Assembly (NCBI RefSeq): GCF_009856625.1
Contig: NZ_CP047241.1
Location: 1,860,001-1,924,000, forward strand
DNA length: 64,000 bases
DNA from: Aquitalea denitrificans
GTDB lineage: Bacteria > Pseudomonadota > Gammaproteobacteria > Burkholderiales > Chromobacteriaceae
Reading direction: 5' to 3'
Numbering within the stretch: position 1 is the stretch's first letter; every line of letters starts with the position of its first letter. Both the position numbers and the translations under genes were made by a program. Under the pieces are notes generated by a model that ran no database searches, had not been told where the DNA came from, and saw only the letters and a program-made list of their open reading frames with translations. Below are positions 18,600 to 28,065 of the stretch, piece after piece.

Positions 18600-19748
18600 A
18601 TGGCACAGAACAAACTGTTTGCACAGCTGAACTGGGTGGTGGCGCTGGGGGGCATGATGGCACCGTTTGCCATTGCCGCCGCGCATGCCGACACCGTGGT
18701 GAAGATCGGCTTTTCCTCGCCCTTGTCCGGCCCGCAGGCGCATTACGGCAAGGACAATGAAAACGCCACCAAAATGGCCATTGACGACATCAATGCCAAG
18801 GGCCTGGTGGTGGGCGGGCAGAAAATCAAGTTCGAACTGGTGTCGGAGGACGATCAGGCTGACCCGCGCATTGGCACCCAGGCGGCGCAGCGGCTGGTGG
18901 ATGCCGGGGTGAAGGCCATCATCGGCCACTTCAACTCCGGGGTGTCGATTCCGGCCTCGCGCATTTATTCCGATGCCGGCATTCCGCAGCTATCGGTGTC
19001 CACCAACCCGGCCTACACCCAGCAAGGCTATAAAACCACCTTCCGTCTGGTGGGCAGCGACAGCCAGGTGGGCGGGGCGCTGGGTCAGTTTGCCGTCAAG
19101 ACGCTGAAGGCCAAGAGCATTGTCGCTATCGACGACCGCACCGCCTATGGCCAGGGCATTGCCGACGAATTCGTCAAGGCAGTTACCGCCAGTGGCGGCA
19201 AGGTGGCACGGCGTGAGTTCACCACCGACAAGGCAACGGATTTCACCTCCATCCTCACCGCAGTCAAGGCGGCTAATCCGGATGTCATTTTCTATGGCGG
19301 AGCCGATGCCCAGGCCGCGCCGATGGCCAAGCAGCTTAAGCGTCTGGGCCTGAAGGCCAAGCTGATGGGTGGCGATATGATGAACACGCCCACTTTCCTG
19401 CAACTGGCCGGGGCCGATGCAGCCGGACATTACTCGGCAGTGCCGGGCGGTGTGCTGAATGCCCGTCCGGCCGGCAAGGCATTCGAAACCCGCTACAAGG
19501 CACGTTTCCACCAGGACGTGGTATTGCTGGGACCGCAGTTTTACGACGGGGTGATGCTGGTGGCCGAGGCGATGAAGCAGGCCGGTTCGGTAGAACCCGC
19601 CAAATACCTGCCCAAGTTGGCGGCTATCCGCTACAGCGGTGTGACGGCGGACTTTGCCTTTACCGCCAACGGCAATCTGCAAAAAGCCCCGGTAACGCTG
19701 TCGGTGGTGAAAAACAATGCCTGGACGGTGGAGTCCGTCGTTCGTTGA
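18600..19748 (+). CDS. Branched-chain-type ABC transporter substrate-binding protein (LivK-like)
   Basis: A 382-residue periplasmic type-I binding protein. A signal peptide ends around AAAHADTVV. The fold then shows VKIGFSSPLSGPQAHYGKDNENATKMAIDDIN and FELVSEDDQADP. AAAGGAGAA lies before ATG 18600. No LivHMGF permease genes are near, so it must use a permease encoded elsewhere. Its position after the hydroxyproline genes suggests it binds hydroxyproline or a related amino acid; that is inference. Confidence 0.9.
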   Translation: MAQNKLFAQLNWVVALGGMMAPFAIAAAHADTVVKIGFSSPLSGPQAHYGKDNENATKMAIDDINAKGLVVGGQKIKFELVSEDDQADPRIGTQAAQRLVDAGVKAIIGHFNSGVSIPASRIYSDAGIPQLSVSTNPAYTQQGYKTTFRLVGSDSQVGGALGQFAVKTLKAKSIVAIDDRTAYGQGIADEFVKAVTASGGKVARREFTTDKATDFTSILTAVKAANPDVIFYGGADAQAAPMAKQLKRLGLKAKLMGGDMMNTPTFLQLAGADAAGHYSAVPGGVLNARPAGKAFETRYKARFHQDVVLLGPQFYDGVMLVAEAMKQAGSVEPAKYLPKLAAIRYSGVTADFAFTANGNLQKAPVTLSVVKNNAWTVESVVR

Positions 19749-19812
19749 GCCCTTGGTGCTGAGCCAGACGGTCACTACAGTTTCCCCCGCGTTCTCAGTA
19801 GTCTCATGCCTG

Positions 19813-19850
19813 GGCCGGCGCGCTGCATTGCAGCCCGCCGGCCGCTTTTT
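19813..19850 (+). terminator. Rho-independent terminator after the hydroxyproline/LivK genes
   Basis: A 15-bp GC-rich hairpin starting GGCCGGCG, with one mismatch and a very short loop, is followed by GCTTTTT. The rest of the 437-bp gap before the next gene holds only a short palindrome at 20136-20148 that I can point to. Confidence 0.75.
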
Positions 19851-20135
19851 CATCTGGCGGCAGTGCCGTGTCTGGTAGCGCTTATCGGCCCTGTTTTTAG
19901 CTGGCTTGCCTGCTCCTGCGTGCTTGCGCAGCGCCATGTGCGGCGCAGCAATCTGCATCTGCCCGCAGCGTAAATGCGGGCGGCTGGGTCAATTTCACGG
20001 GCAAAAGGTGTATCGTGGAGGCTTGCCGCAGCCGCGTGCAGGACTTTGCACCGCATCTGCCGGCCACCAGTATTCATGCAGGATTTGCCTGTCAGCCATC
20101 TCTGCGGCCCACCGCCGGTGGCAAGGCGGCAAGCC

Positions 20136-20148
20136 CTGTCAGTGACAG
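20136..20148. promoter_or_regulatory. Short perfect inverted repeat before the PLP enzyme gene
   Basis: CTGTCAGTGACAG is a 6-1-6 perfect palindrome 37 bp before the start codon at 20186. It could be an operator; no regulator is identifiable nearby. Confidence 0.3.
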
Positions 20149-20185
20149 CACAGCACGCAGAAAATCTGTATCGGGAACCGGAGCA

Positions 20186-21436
20186 ATGAGCAAAACAGAC
20201 AAGCAGGGCCTCACCACCACCATTGTGCACCGCGACCGTCGCGCGGGCATGGAATATGGCGCATTGCGCGCACCGCTGCACAATAGCGTGCAGTACGGGC
20301 TGGAGCGCGTGGAGGACCTGATCGGCATCTTTCAGGGCACAAAAAAGGGCGGTTTCAATTATGCCCGCCAGGGCACGCCCACCACGGCCATGCTGGAGGC
20401 CAAGATCAACGAAATCGAAGGCGGTGTCGGTACGGTGTGCTTTGCCACCGGCATGGGTGCCATTGCCGCCATCTTCCTCACCCTGCTCAAGGCGGGTGAC
20501 CATATCGTGTCCAGCCGCCATGTGTTCGGCAATACCAACAGCCTGCTGAACACCCTGCGCCAGTTCGGTGTGGAGGTCAGCATGGTGGACATGGCCTCTG
20601 CCGACAGCGTGGCGGCGGTGCTGACCCCGGCTACCCGCATGGTGTTTGTGGAAACCATTGCCAACCCGGGTACCCAGATTGCCGACCTGCAAGGCATTGG
20701 CAGCCTGTGCCGTGCGCACGGGCTGGTTTATGTGGTGGACAACACCATTACCTCACCGGCCCTGTTTAACCCGGCCAGCGTGGGTGCCAGCCTGGTGGTC
20801 AACTCCCTGACCAAGACCATCTCCGGCCACGGCGCGGCGCTGGGTGGCGCGGTCACTGATACCGGCCTGTTTGATTGGGCTGGTTATCCCAATATCGCCG
20901 ATGAATACCGCAAGGTGGCGGTGGCGCAGCAGGGCCTCACCCAGATCCGCAAGAAGGGCTTGCGCGACATGGGGGCTTCCTTGTCCTCCGAACACGCCAA
21001 CCAGATTTCCATCGGCATGGAAACACTGGCGCTGCGGGTTAAACACAGCAGCGCCAGCGCCCAGCGGTTGGCCGAATACCTGGAGGCACACTCGGCGGTA
21101 CGCAAGGTGTCCTATCCCGGTTTGGCCAGCCATCCGCAGCATCAGCGCGCCAGTACGCTGTTTCGCGCCAATGCCTGGCTGCTGTCCTTCGAGCTGCGCG
21201 CTGCCGAGCAGACCAATGCCTTCCTCAATACCCTGCAACTGCCGATCAAGGCCACCGGTCTGGGGGACACCCGCACGCTGGTGATTCCGGTGGCATCCAC
21301 CATCTTCTGGGAAGCTGGCCCGGAAAAGCGCCAGGAAATGGATATTCCGGACGGCATGGTGCGTGTTTCGCTGGGGCTGGAAGAGGTGGACGACCTGATC
21401 GCCGACTTCGCCCGCGCCTTCGATACGCTGGCCTGA
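20186..21436 (+). CDS. Cys/Met-metabolism PLP-dependent enzyme (cystathionine gamma-synthase family)
   Basis: A 416-residue fold-type I PLP enzyme of the MetB/MetC/MetZ group. The PLP lysine is in VNSLTKTISGHG; the cofactor-phosphate region GGFNYARQGTPTTAMLE and FATGMGAIAAIF are conserved. Members perform gamma-replacement or elimination on homoserine esters, cystathionine or methionine; the exact reaction cannot be read. ATG 20186 is preceded by CCGGAG. It is a single-gene unit, bounded by terminators on both sides. Confidence 0.85.
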   Translation: MSKTDKQGLTTTIVHRDRRAGMEYGALRAPLHNSVQYGLERVEDLIGIFQGTKKGGFNYARQGTPTTAMLEAKINEIEGGVGTVCFATGMGAIAAIFLTLLKAGDHIVSSRHVFGNTNSLLNTLRQFGVEVSMVDMASADSVAAVLTPATRMVFVETIANPGTQIADLQGIGSLCRAHGLVYVVDNTITSPALFNPASVGASLVVNSLTKTISGHGAALGGAVTDTGLFDWAGYPNIADEYRKVAVAQQGLTQIRKKGLRDMGASLSSEHANQISIGMETLALRVKHSSASAQRLAEYLEAHSAVRKVSYPGLASHPQHQRASTLFRANAWLLSFELRAAEQTNAFLNTLQLPIKATGLGDTRTLVIPVASTIFWEAGPEKRQEMDIPDGMVRVSLGLEEVDDLIADFARAFDTLA

Positions 21437-21623
21437 GCTACCGGGCGGCCTTTGCACCGGCCTGATATCAGGCCGGGCATCATCCCGCGTGGCAGTGCCG
21501 GCGGCTGGGGCTCAATGCAGAAAAGTTGCCAATTGACGCATCCAGCCCATTTTTCACCGGTTTTGCACGGTCTGAAGCATGGCATCCCTTGGTACAACAG
21601 ATGCTGTTGTGCCTCGGGTGTGT

Positions 21624-21649
21624 GGGGGGAGTGTCTCCCCCCTTTTTTT
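21624..21649 (+). terminator. Rho-independent terminator after the PLP enzyme gene
   Basis: Perfect 8-bp hairpin GGGGGGAG / CTCCCCCC with a TGT loop and seven T residues. The surrounding 333-bp gap (21437-21769) shows no other feature. The convergent dehydrogenase gene ends at 21770. Confidence 0.85.
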
Positions 21650-21769
21650 GCTCATGCCTTGCGCCGGCGCTGCTGTGTCCAAGTCCTGGTGCTGGCACGG
21701 ACAGAAAGTCACCGGCGGTGGCTCAGGCGTGCGCTCAGCCGGCCGGTGGAACAAGGCCGGCTGCCGGGG

Positions 21770-22855
21770 TTAGTTGCCCTGTAGCAGTGCCGCGGCCACG
21801 GCCTTGCCCAGTGTCTCGGTACTGGCATTGCCCCCCATGTCCGGGGTGCGCGGGCCGTGTTCCAATACCTGATGGATGGCCGCCATGATGGCATCGTGCG
21901 CCCCCTGGTAGCGGGCATCGCCTTGCCCCAGAAATTCCAGCATCATCGCCCCGCACCAGATCATGGCGATCGGGTTGGCAATGCCCTGGCCGAAGATGTC
22001 GGGGGCGGAGCCGTGTACCGGCTCAAACAGCGAGGGGAAGTTGCGTTCCGGGTTCAGGTTGGCCGATGGGGCAATGCCGATGGTGCCGGTGCAGGCCGGG
22101 CCCAGGTCGGACAGGATGTCGCCAAACAGATTGGAGGCCACCACCACGTCAAAGCGCTCCGGGCTGAGGACGAAGCGCGCGGTGAGGATGTCGATGTGGT
22201 ATTTGTCCCAGGCCACATCCGGGTAGTGACCGGCCATGGCTGCCAGCCGCTCGTCCCAGTAGGGCATGCTGATGGCGATGCCGTTGGATTTGGTGGCGGA
22301 GGTCAGGTGTTTTTTCGGCCGCTTTTGTGCCATCTCGAAGGCAAACTTCAGGATGCGATCGGTGCCGTGGCGGGTGAAGATGGATTCCTGCACCACGGTT
22401 TCCCGCTCGGTGCCTTCAAAAATGCGGCCGCCGATGGAGGAGTACTCGCCCTCGGTATTCTCGCGCACCACCATGAAGTCGATATCGCCCATCTCTTTGC
22501 CGGCCAGCGGGCAGGGGATGCCGGGCATCAGCCGCACCGGGCGTACATTGGCATACTGGTCGAACTCGCGGCGGAACTTCAGCAGCGAGCCCCACAGCGA
22601 GATATGGTCCGGCACCTTGTCCGGCCAGCCGACTGCGCCAAAATAGATGGCGTCACAGCCGGACAGCTGCGCATGCCAGTCGTCCGGCATCATCTGCCCG
22701 TGTTGCAGGTAGTAATCGCAATTGGCCCAGTCGAATACCTGAAACTCCAGCTCCAGACCAAACCGGCGGCTGGCCGCCTGCAATACGCGCAAGCCTTCCG
22801 GCATCACTTCCTGACCAATGCCATCCCCGGCTATCACGGCAATCCTGTGTTTCAT
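21770..22855 (-). CDS. dmlA: D-malate / tartrate dehydrogenase (decarboxylating), DmlA/TtuC type
   Basis: A 361-residue beta-decarboxylating dehydrogenase of the isopropylmalate/isocitrate dehydrogenase family. It closely resembles E. coli DmlA: MPDDWHAQLSGCDAIYFGAVG, DHISLWGSLLKFRREFDQYA, VVRENTEGEYSS, and the metal/substrate region ASNLFGDILSDLGPAC. DmlA-type enzymes oxidise D-malate and, in relatives, tartrates, yielding pyruvate or oxaloglycolate. ATG 22855 is favoured by homology (IAVIAGDGIG starts at once); upstream ATGs at 22870 and 22885 exist. Divergent from a LysR gene, with a 97-bp shared promoter region. Confidence 0.9.
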   Translation of the reverse strand: MKHRIAVIAGDGIGQEVMPEGLRVLQAASRRFGLELEFQVFDWANCDYYLQHGQMMPDDWHAQLSGCDAIYFGAVGWPDKVPDHISLWGSLLKFRREFDQYANVRPVRLMPGIPCPLAGKEMGDIDFMVVRENTEGEYSSIGGRIFEGTERETVVQESIFTRHGTDRILKFAFEMAQKRPKKHLTSATKSNGIAISMPYWDERLAAMAGHYPDVAWDKYHIDILTARFVLSPERFDVVVASNLFGDILSDLGPACTGTIGIAPSANLNPERNFPSLFEPVHGSAPDIFGQGIANPIAMIWCGAMMLEFLGQGDARYQGAHDAIMAAIHQVLEHGPRTPDMGGNASTETLGKAVAAALLQGN

Positions 22856-22952
22856 GGTGTCTACTTTCATCCAGCGACGGTGCAAAAGCTTAGCTTAACA
22901 AGCTACGAATTATTTACAATTGACGTGACTGTTGATTGATTGGATACGAATC

Positions 22953-23858
22953 GTGAACGACAAGCCGCAGCTGGATGATCTGCAACTGTTTTGCCAGGTG
23001 GTGCGTCACCGCAGCTTTGCCGCCACCGCCCGTGCCATGGGGGTATCCAAGGCGCTGGTCAGCAAACGTATCGGCCTGCTGGAACAGGTGATCAAGGAGC
23101 GTCTGTTTCACCGTACCACGCGCCATGTCGGGCTGACGGCGCAGGGCGAGGTGGTACACCAGTGGGCGCTGCGCATTCTGGAAGATGTGCGGCTGATGGG
23201 CGAGGCGGTGTCGCAGGAGAAGTCACAGGCCGACGGGCTGATCCGCATCTGCAGCAGCAGCGGCTTTGGCCGCAGCAAGCTGGCGGCGGCATTGTCGGCG
23301 CTGGCCGTGCAGCAGCCGCAACTGGAAATACAACTGGAATTGCTGGACCGGGCGGTGGATCTGGTGGAGGAGGGTTTCCAACTGGATATCCGGGTGGGCA
23401 GCGTGCGTGAAGGCAATGTCATTACCCGCCGTATCGCCGCCAACCGGCGGATTTTGTGTGCCGCACCATCCTATGTGGCTGCGCATGGCATGCCGCAGTC
23501 GGTGTCCGCGCTGACCCGGCATCAGTGCATTCTCATCCGCGAGCGGGATCAGGACTATGGCCGCTGGACGCTGCACGGCCCGCAAGGGGAGGCGGTGGTG
23601 CGGGTGGGCGGGCGGCTGGCCAGCAATAATGGCGAAATCGCCCGGCAATGGGCGCTGGACGGGCATGGCATCATCCTGCGCTCGGCCTGGGATGTGGCGG
23701 ATGATGTGCAGCACGGACGCCTGCTGCACATCTTGCCTGAGCAATACCAGCCGGCCGATGTCTGGGCGGTGTATCCGGAACGCTCTTCCGCTTCGGCCAA
23801 GGTGCGGGTGTGCATTGCTTTTCTGCAGCAATGGTTTGCCACCCGCCTGGCAGGCTAG
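22953..23858 (+). CDS. LysR-family regulator, divergent from dmlA
   Basis: A 301-residue LysR protein of the DmlR-like kind. The helix-turn-helix is FCQVVRHRSFAATARAMGVSKALVSKRIGLLEQ, then LFHRTTRHVGLTAQGE. I use GTG 22953 because the conserved N-terminus PQLDDLQLF starts there; a TTG at 22932 would add seven residues. Placement opposite dmlA, the same layout as dmlR-dmlA in E. coli, suggests it activates that gene in response to D-malate or tartrate. Confidence 0.86.
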   Translation: MNDKPQLDDLQLFCQVVRHRSFAATARAMGVSKALVSKRIGLLEQVIKERLFHRTTRHVGLTAQGEVVHQWALRILEDVRLMGEAVSQEKSQADGLIRICSSSGFGRSKLAAALSALAVQQPQLEIQLELLDRAVDLVEEGFQLDIRVGSVREGNVITRRIAANRRILCAAPSYVAAHGMPQSVSALTRHQCILIRERDQDYGRWTLHGPQGEAVVRVGGRLASNNGEIARQWALDGHGIILRSAWDVADDVQHGRLLHILPEQYQPADVWAVYPERSSASAKVRVCIAFLQQWFATRLAG

Positions 23859-23879
23859 GCCGCTCAGCGGGCAGGACAT

Positions 23880-24797
23880 CTACCAGGCGGTGCGCCCGGC
23901 TGCCGGGCCGTCGGCATGCTGGCGCATGAAGTTGCGCAGATGCTCGACAAAACAGCTCACCTTGGCCGACAGGTTCAGCCTTTCCATGTATACCGCGTAG
24001 ACATCGGCTGGCGGGGTGTCGAATTCTGCCAGCACCTGTACCAGCCTGCCGCTGCGCAGGTATTTGGCCACATCCCATTCCGCCCGCATCAGGATGCCAT
24101 AGCCATCCAGCGCCCAGTTCAGTGCCACTTCGCCGTCATTGGTGCTGAGTGTGCCATGTACTTTCACCGTTTCTGTCTGCTTGCCATGGCTCAGTCGCCA
24201 GTTGCCGGCCGCCATTTCATTTTGTCGCAGCACGATGCACTGGTGGCGGGTGAGGTCGTGTGGCGTCTGCGGGCTGCCGGCGGCGGCCAGATAAGCCGGC
24301 GAGGCGCACAGCAGGCGGCGGTTGGCGGCAATTTTCTTGGCAATCAGGCGGGAGTCCGGTGCTTCGCCAAAGCGGATGGCGATATCAATGGCCTCATCCG
24401 GCAGGTTGACCGGGCGGTCGCTCAGGTGCAGCTGGACTTCTACTTCCGGATAGCGCTTGTTGAAGGCTGAAATCGCCGGCCCGATATAGGAACGCCCGAA
24501 GCCCAGCGGGGCGTTGATGCGCAACAGGCCCTTGGGTGCGGCGCGGCTGCTGGAGACACGCTGCTCCATTTCCTCGATATCGCTGAGGATGCGCAGGGCG
24601 CTGGCAAAGTAGGCCTCGCCTTCGCCGGTCAGGCTTAGCCGGCGGGTGGTGCGGTTGAGCAGACGCACGCCCAGCCGTTCTTCCAGTTGTGCCAGGCGGC
24701 GCGATACCGACGGCGGCGTTAGGTTCAGCTCGCGCGCGGCGGCGGCCATGCTGCCCTGTTTGACGATCAGGCAGAAGAAGGCAAGGTCGGATTGCAT
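23880..24797 (-). CDS. LysR-family regulator, divergent from the tartrate transport/dehydratase operon
   Basis: A 305-residue LysR protein. The helix-turn-helix is FFCLIVKQGSMAAAARELNLTPPSVSRRLAQLEE, then LLNRTTRRLSLTGEGEAYF. It faces away from the MFS-ttdA-ttdB operon across 205 bp and is convergent with the other LysR gene (21-bp gap). A 15-bp dyad just upstream of its start is a candidate binding site. Probably controls tartrate uptake and dehydration. Confidence 0.88.
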   Translation of the reverse strand: MQSDLAFFCLIVKQGSMAAAARELNLTPPSVSRRLAQLEERLGVRLLNRTTRRLSLTGEGEAYFASALRILSDIEEMEQRVSSSRAAPKGLLRINAPLGFGRSYIGPAISAFNKRYPEVEVQLHLSDRPVNLPDEAIDIAIRFGEAPDSRLIAKKIAANRRLLCASPAYLAAAGSPQTPHDLTRHQCIVLRQNEMAAGNWRLSHGKQTETVKVHGTLSTNDGEVALNWALDGYGILMRAEWDVAKYLRSGRLVQVLAEFDTPPADVYAVYMERLNLSAKVSCFVEHLRNFMRQHADGPAAGRTAW

Positions 24798-24805
24798 ATT
24801 GATTG

Positions 24806-24820
24806 TTACGTTTGGCGTAA
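24806..24820. promoter_or_regulatory. Candidate LysR box (T-N11-A dyad)
   Basis: TTACGTTTGGCGTAA is a perfect 5-5-5 inverted repeat matching the T-N11-A rule for LysR binding sites. It sits 9 bp upstream of the lysR start and about 180 bp before the MFS gene, in the shared intergenic region. Confidence 0.5.
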
Positions 24821-25002
24821 TGATGTTTTAAGTTTACTTCGATTAATTACTTTTTCAAACAGGCTAATCTCCTCGCAACGCTCAACCGAATCAAAAAATC
24901 CTGACCGCAGCAAGCAGGTGCTGACGGCAGGGGCCACCACAGATGGCCACAAGGGGGATGTCGCCAACATCCCGCAACAATCGGAAACAAAGAGGAGAAC
25001 CT

Positions 25003-26310
25003 ATGGGACACGATATCGAAGCAAGCACAATGCGCCGCGTCAGCTGGCGCATTGTTCCACTCATCATGCTGCTGTACTTCATTGCCTACATCGACCGGGT
25101 GAACATCGGCTTTGCTGCCTTGAGCATGAAGCAGGATCTGGGCTTTTCCGCCTCCATCCTCGGCTTTGGCGCAGGCATTTTCTTCTGGGGCTACTTCCTG
25201 TGCGAAGTGCCGTCCAATATCGCCCTGCATCGCTTTGGCGCGCGCAAGTGGATAACCCGCATCATGCTCAGCTGGGGGGTGATTTCCGGCGCCATGGCCT
25301 TTGTGCAGGGGCCGCTCAGCTTTTATGTGATCCGCTTTCTGCTGGGGGCGGCCGAAGCCGGTTTCTTCCCCGGCATCATTCTTTATCTCAGCTACTGGTT
25401 TCCGGCACGCCGCCGTGCGGGCATCACGGCATTGTTCATGGCTGCCGCGCCCATTTCCACTGCGCTGGGTTCGCCCATTTCGGCGGCGCTGCTGGAAATG
25501 CACGGCTATCTGGGCCTGCACGGCTGGCAGTGGATGTTCCTGATCGAAGCTTTCCCGGCCCTGTTGCTGGGTGGCGTGGTGTTCTTCTGCATGACCGACC
25601 GTCCGGAGCAGGCGCACTGGCTGGCCGCCGACGAGCGCAACTGGCTGGTGTCCACCATGCAGGCCGAGCAGCAGGGCAAGGGTGGGGAGGATCACCACAG
25701 CCTGCTTGCCGGCCTGAGCAATCCGCGAGTGCTGGCGCTGGCCTTCATCTACTTCGGCACGTCGGCCGGCCTGTACACCCTGGGTATCTGGGCTCCGCAG
25801 ATCATCAAGCAGCTGGGTGTCTCTTCCATGACGGTGGGGGTGCTCAATGCCGTGCCGCCCACCGTTTCGGTGGTGACCATGGTGTTGTGGTCACGCCATT
25901 CCGACCGTAGCGGCGAACGTACCTGGCATGTGGTGCTGGCCTGTATTGCCGCGGCAATCGGCCTGGTGGTGGCCAGCGGTGCCAGCGGTGTCATCGGCCT
26001 GATTGCCGCGCTCACCCTGGTCAATATCGGCATCAGCTGTGCCAAGCCGCCGCTGTGGAGCATGCCCACCCTGTTCCTGTCCGGCACTGCTGCTGCCAGT
26101 GGCATTGCCGCCATCAACTCCATTGGCAACCTGGGCGGTTTTGTCGGCCCGGCCATGATCGGCTGGATCAAGGACCAGACCGGCAGCTTTGCCGGTGGCC
26201 TGTACTTCGTCGCCGGCTTGCTGATGTTTTCTGCAGTTCTGACGCTGGTGCTCAGTCGCTTCCAGGCGGCAGAGGCATCCGTCATGGCGGTCACTCAGGA
26301 CCGTCACTAA
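25003..26310 (+). CDS. MFS transporter, anion:cation symporter family (tartrate carrier, TtuB-like)
   Basis: A 435-residue 12-segment major facilitator protein. The start MGHDIEASTMRRVSWRIVPL and YIDRVNIGFAALSMKQDLGFS are characteristic of the ACS family (phthalate, tartrate, glucarate carriers). AGAGGAGAACCT precedes ATG 25003. The gene lies 39 bp before the tartrate dehydratase genes, so tartrate or a related dicarboxylate is the likely substrate. Confidence 0.9.
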   Translation: MGHDIEASTMRRVSWRIVPLIMLLYFIAYIDRVNIGFAALSMKQDLGFSASILGFGAGIFFWGYFLCEVPSNIALHRFGARKWITRIMLSWGVISGAMAFVQGPLSFYVIRFLLGAAEAGFFPGIILYLSYWFPARRRAGITALFMAAAPISTALGSPISAALLEMHGYLGLHGWQWMFLIEAFPALLLGGVVFFCMTDRPEQAHWLAADERNWLVSTMQAEQQGKGGEDHHSLLAGLSNPRVLALAFIYFGTSAGLYTLGIWAPQIIKQLGVSSMTVGVLNAVPPTVSVVTMVLWSRHSDRSGERTWHVVLACIAAAIGLVVASGASGVIGLIAALTLVNIGISCAKPPLWSMPTLFLSGTAAASGIAAINSIGNLGGFVGPAMIGWIKDQTGSFAGGLYFVAGLLMFSAVLTLVLSRFQAAEASVMAVTQDRH

Positions 26311-26349
26311 ACCCCACCCCTGAATCCCACCCATTTGCGAGGACACAAC

Positions 26350-27249
26350 ATGGACAAGGAAATCGCCATCCAGTCCCTGACGGACACCATGGCCAAATTC
26401 ACCGCCTACATCGGCAAACGCCTGCCACGTGATGTGAAGGCCAAACTGGCTGATTTGCGCACGCTGGAAACCAACCCGCTGGCCAAATCCATCTACGACA
26501 CCATGGAAGGCAACCAGCAGGCCGCCGACAAGCTGGACCGCCCCAGTTGCCAGGACACCGGGGTGATCCAGTATTTCATCGAGGCCGGCGCGCACTTCCC
26601 GCTGCTGGGCGAGCTGGAAGACATCCTGCGCGAGGCGCTGGCCGGTGCCACCAGGCTGGGCCCGCTGCGCCACAACGCGGTGGAAACCTTTGACGAAAAA
26701 AATACCGGCACCAACACCGGCACCAACATCCCCTGGCTGGACTGGCGCATTGTGCCGGATTCGGACAGTTGCACTATCGACGTCTACATGGCTGGCGGCG
26801 GCTGCACCCTGCCGGGCGCGGCCAAGGTGCTGATGCCGGGTCAGGGTTACGAAGGCGTGGCCGAGTTTGTGATGGACGTGATTACCGAACGCGGCGTCAA
26901 TGCCTGCCCGCCCTTGCTGGTGGGGGTAGGGGTGTCGACTTCAGTGGAAACCGCTGCCCGGCTGTCCAAGCTGGCCATCATGCGTCCGGTGGACTCCAAA
27001 AGCAGCAACCCGCGCGCCGCGCTGATGGAAGAGCTGCTGGAGCAGGGCTTGAACGAGATCGGCATCGGCCCGCAAGGCCTCACCGGCAACAACAGCGTGA
27101 TGGGGGTGAATATCGAATCCTCCGCCCGTCATCCGTCCACCATTGGCGTGGCGGTGAATACCGGCTGCTGGGCGCATCGTCGCGGCAAGATCCGCGTCCA
27201 TGCCGACCTGTCCTATGAAATCCTGTCCCACGAAGGAGTGGTGCTGTGA
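26350..27249 (+). CDS. ttdA: L(+)-tartrate dehydratase alpha subunit
   Basis: A 299-residue class I fumarase-type iron-sulfur protein that, with TtdB, dehydrates L-tartrate to oxaloacetate. Candidate [4Fe-4S] cysteines are in RPSCQDTGVIQY, GGGCTLPGAA and VNTGCWAHRRGKI, as in the family. MDKEIAIQSLTDTMAKF is the expected N-terminus. The stop codon overlaps the GTG start of ttdB, indicating translational coupling of the two subunits. Confidence 0.9.
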   Translation: MDKEIAIQSLTDTMAKFTAYIGKRLPRDVKAKLADLRTLETNPLAKSIYDTMEGNQQAADKLDRPSCQDTGVIQYFIEAGAHFPLLGELEDILREALAGATRLGPLRHNAVETFDEKNTGTNTGTNIPWLDWRIVPDSDSCTIDVYMAGGGCTLPGAAKVLMPGQGYEGVAEFVMDVITERGVNACPPLLVGVGVSTSVETAARLSKLAIMRPVDSKSSNPRAALMEELLEQGLNEIGIGPQGLTGNNSVMGVNIESSARHPSTIGVAVNTGCWAHRRGKIRVHADLSYEILSHEGVVL

Positions 27250-27854
27250 AAAAAATCCTGACAACCCCGATCAAAGACGAAGACCTGGCCGAGCTGCGCA
27301 TTGGCGACGTGGTGTACCTCACCGGCCAGCTGGTGACCTGTCGCGACGTGGCGCACCGTCGCCTGATCGAACAAGGCCGGGAACTGCCGGTGAATCTGGA
27401 AGGTGGGGCGATTTTTCATGCCGGCCCCATCGTGCGCAAGAAGGACGACGGCAAGTTTGAAATGGTGTCCATCGGCCCCACCACCAGCATGCGCATGGAA
27501 AAGTTCGAGCGCGAATTCATCAAACAGACCGGGGTAAAGCTGATTGTCGGCAAGGGCGGCATGGGGCCGGAAACGGCTGCCGGCTGCCAGGAACACAAGG
27601 CCGTGCATGCCATCTTTCCCGGTGGCTGCGCCGTGTTGGCCGCCACGCTGGTAGAGGAAATCGAAGGTGCCGAATGGCAGGACCTGGGCATGCCGGAAAC
27701 CCTGTGGATCAACCGGGTGCGGGTGTTTGGCCCGCTGATCATCTCCATCGACACCCAGGGCAATAACCTGATCCAGCAAAACAAAGAACAATTCAACGAG
27801 AAGAAAAAGCCGGTGCTGGACAAAATCTGCCAGCAACTCAGCTTCATCAAGTAA
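27246..27854 (+). CDS. ttdB: L(+)-tartrate dehydratase beta subunit
   Basis: A 202-residue class I fumarase C-terminal-type subunit. It starts with GTG in a GTGA overlap with ttdA. Conserved stretches include GDVVYLTGQLVTCRDVAHRRLIE, FHAGPIVRK, VSIGPTTSMRM and IVGKGGMGPETAAGCQEH. It completes the heteromeric dehydratase; a strong terminator follows 50 bp later and closes the tartrate operon. Confidence 0.92.
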   Translation: MKKILTTPIKDEDLAELRIGDVVYLTGQLVTCRDVAHRRLIEQGRELPVNLEGGAIFHAGPIVRKKDDGKFEMVSIGPTTSMRMEKFEREFIKQTGVKLIVGKGGMGPETAAGCQEHKAVHAIFPGGCAVLAATLVEEIEGAEWQDLGMPETLWINRVRVFGPLIISIDTQGNNLIQQNKEQFNEKKKPVLDKICQQLSFIK

Positions 27855-27904
27855 TTCGGAATCCTGTCTGGCTGCCAGCTTGCTGGTAGCTACTGCGACC
27901 TTGT

Positions 27905-27939
27905 GCGAGGGCATTGAACAATGCCCTCGCTTTTTTTTT
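27905..27939 (+). terminator. Rho-independent terminator of the tartrate operon
   Basis: Perfect 11-bp stem GCGAGGGCATT / AATGCCCTCGC with a GAAC loop and nine T residues. Confidence 0.92.
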
Positions 27940-28065
27940 GTTGCTGCATTGCTGCCGGTGGTGACGGTGTGCTGGCGTATAATTGCGAGCATTACTCATT
28001 ACCGTACGCCACTCAGCGCAGCTGCGCCTGCCTGCTGGCGCTGCCTTTTCCTGAAGCGATCCGCA

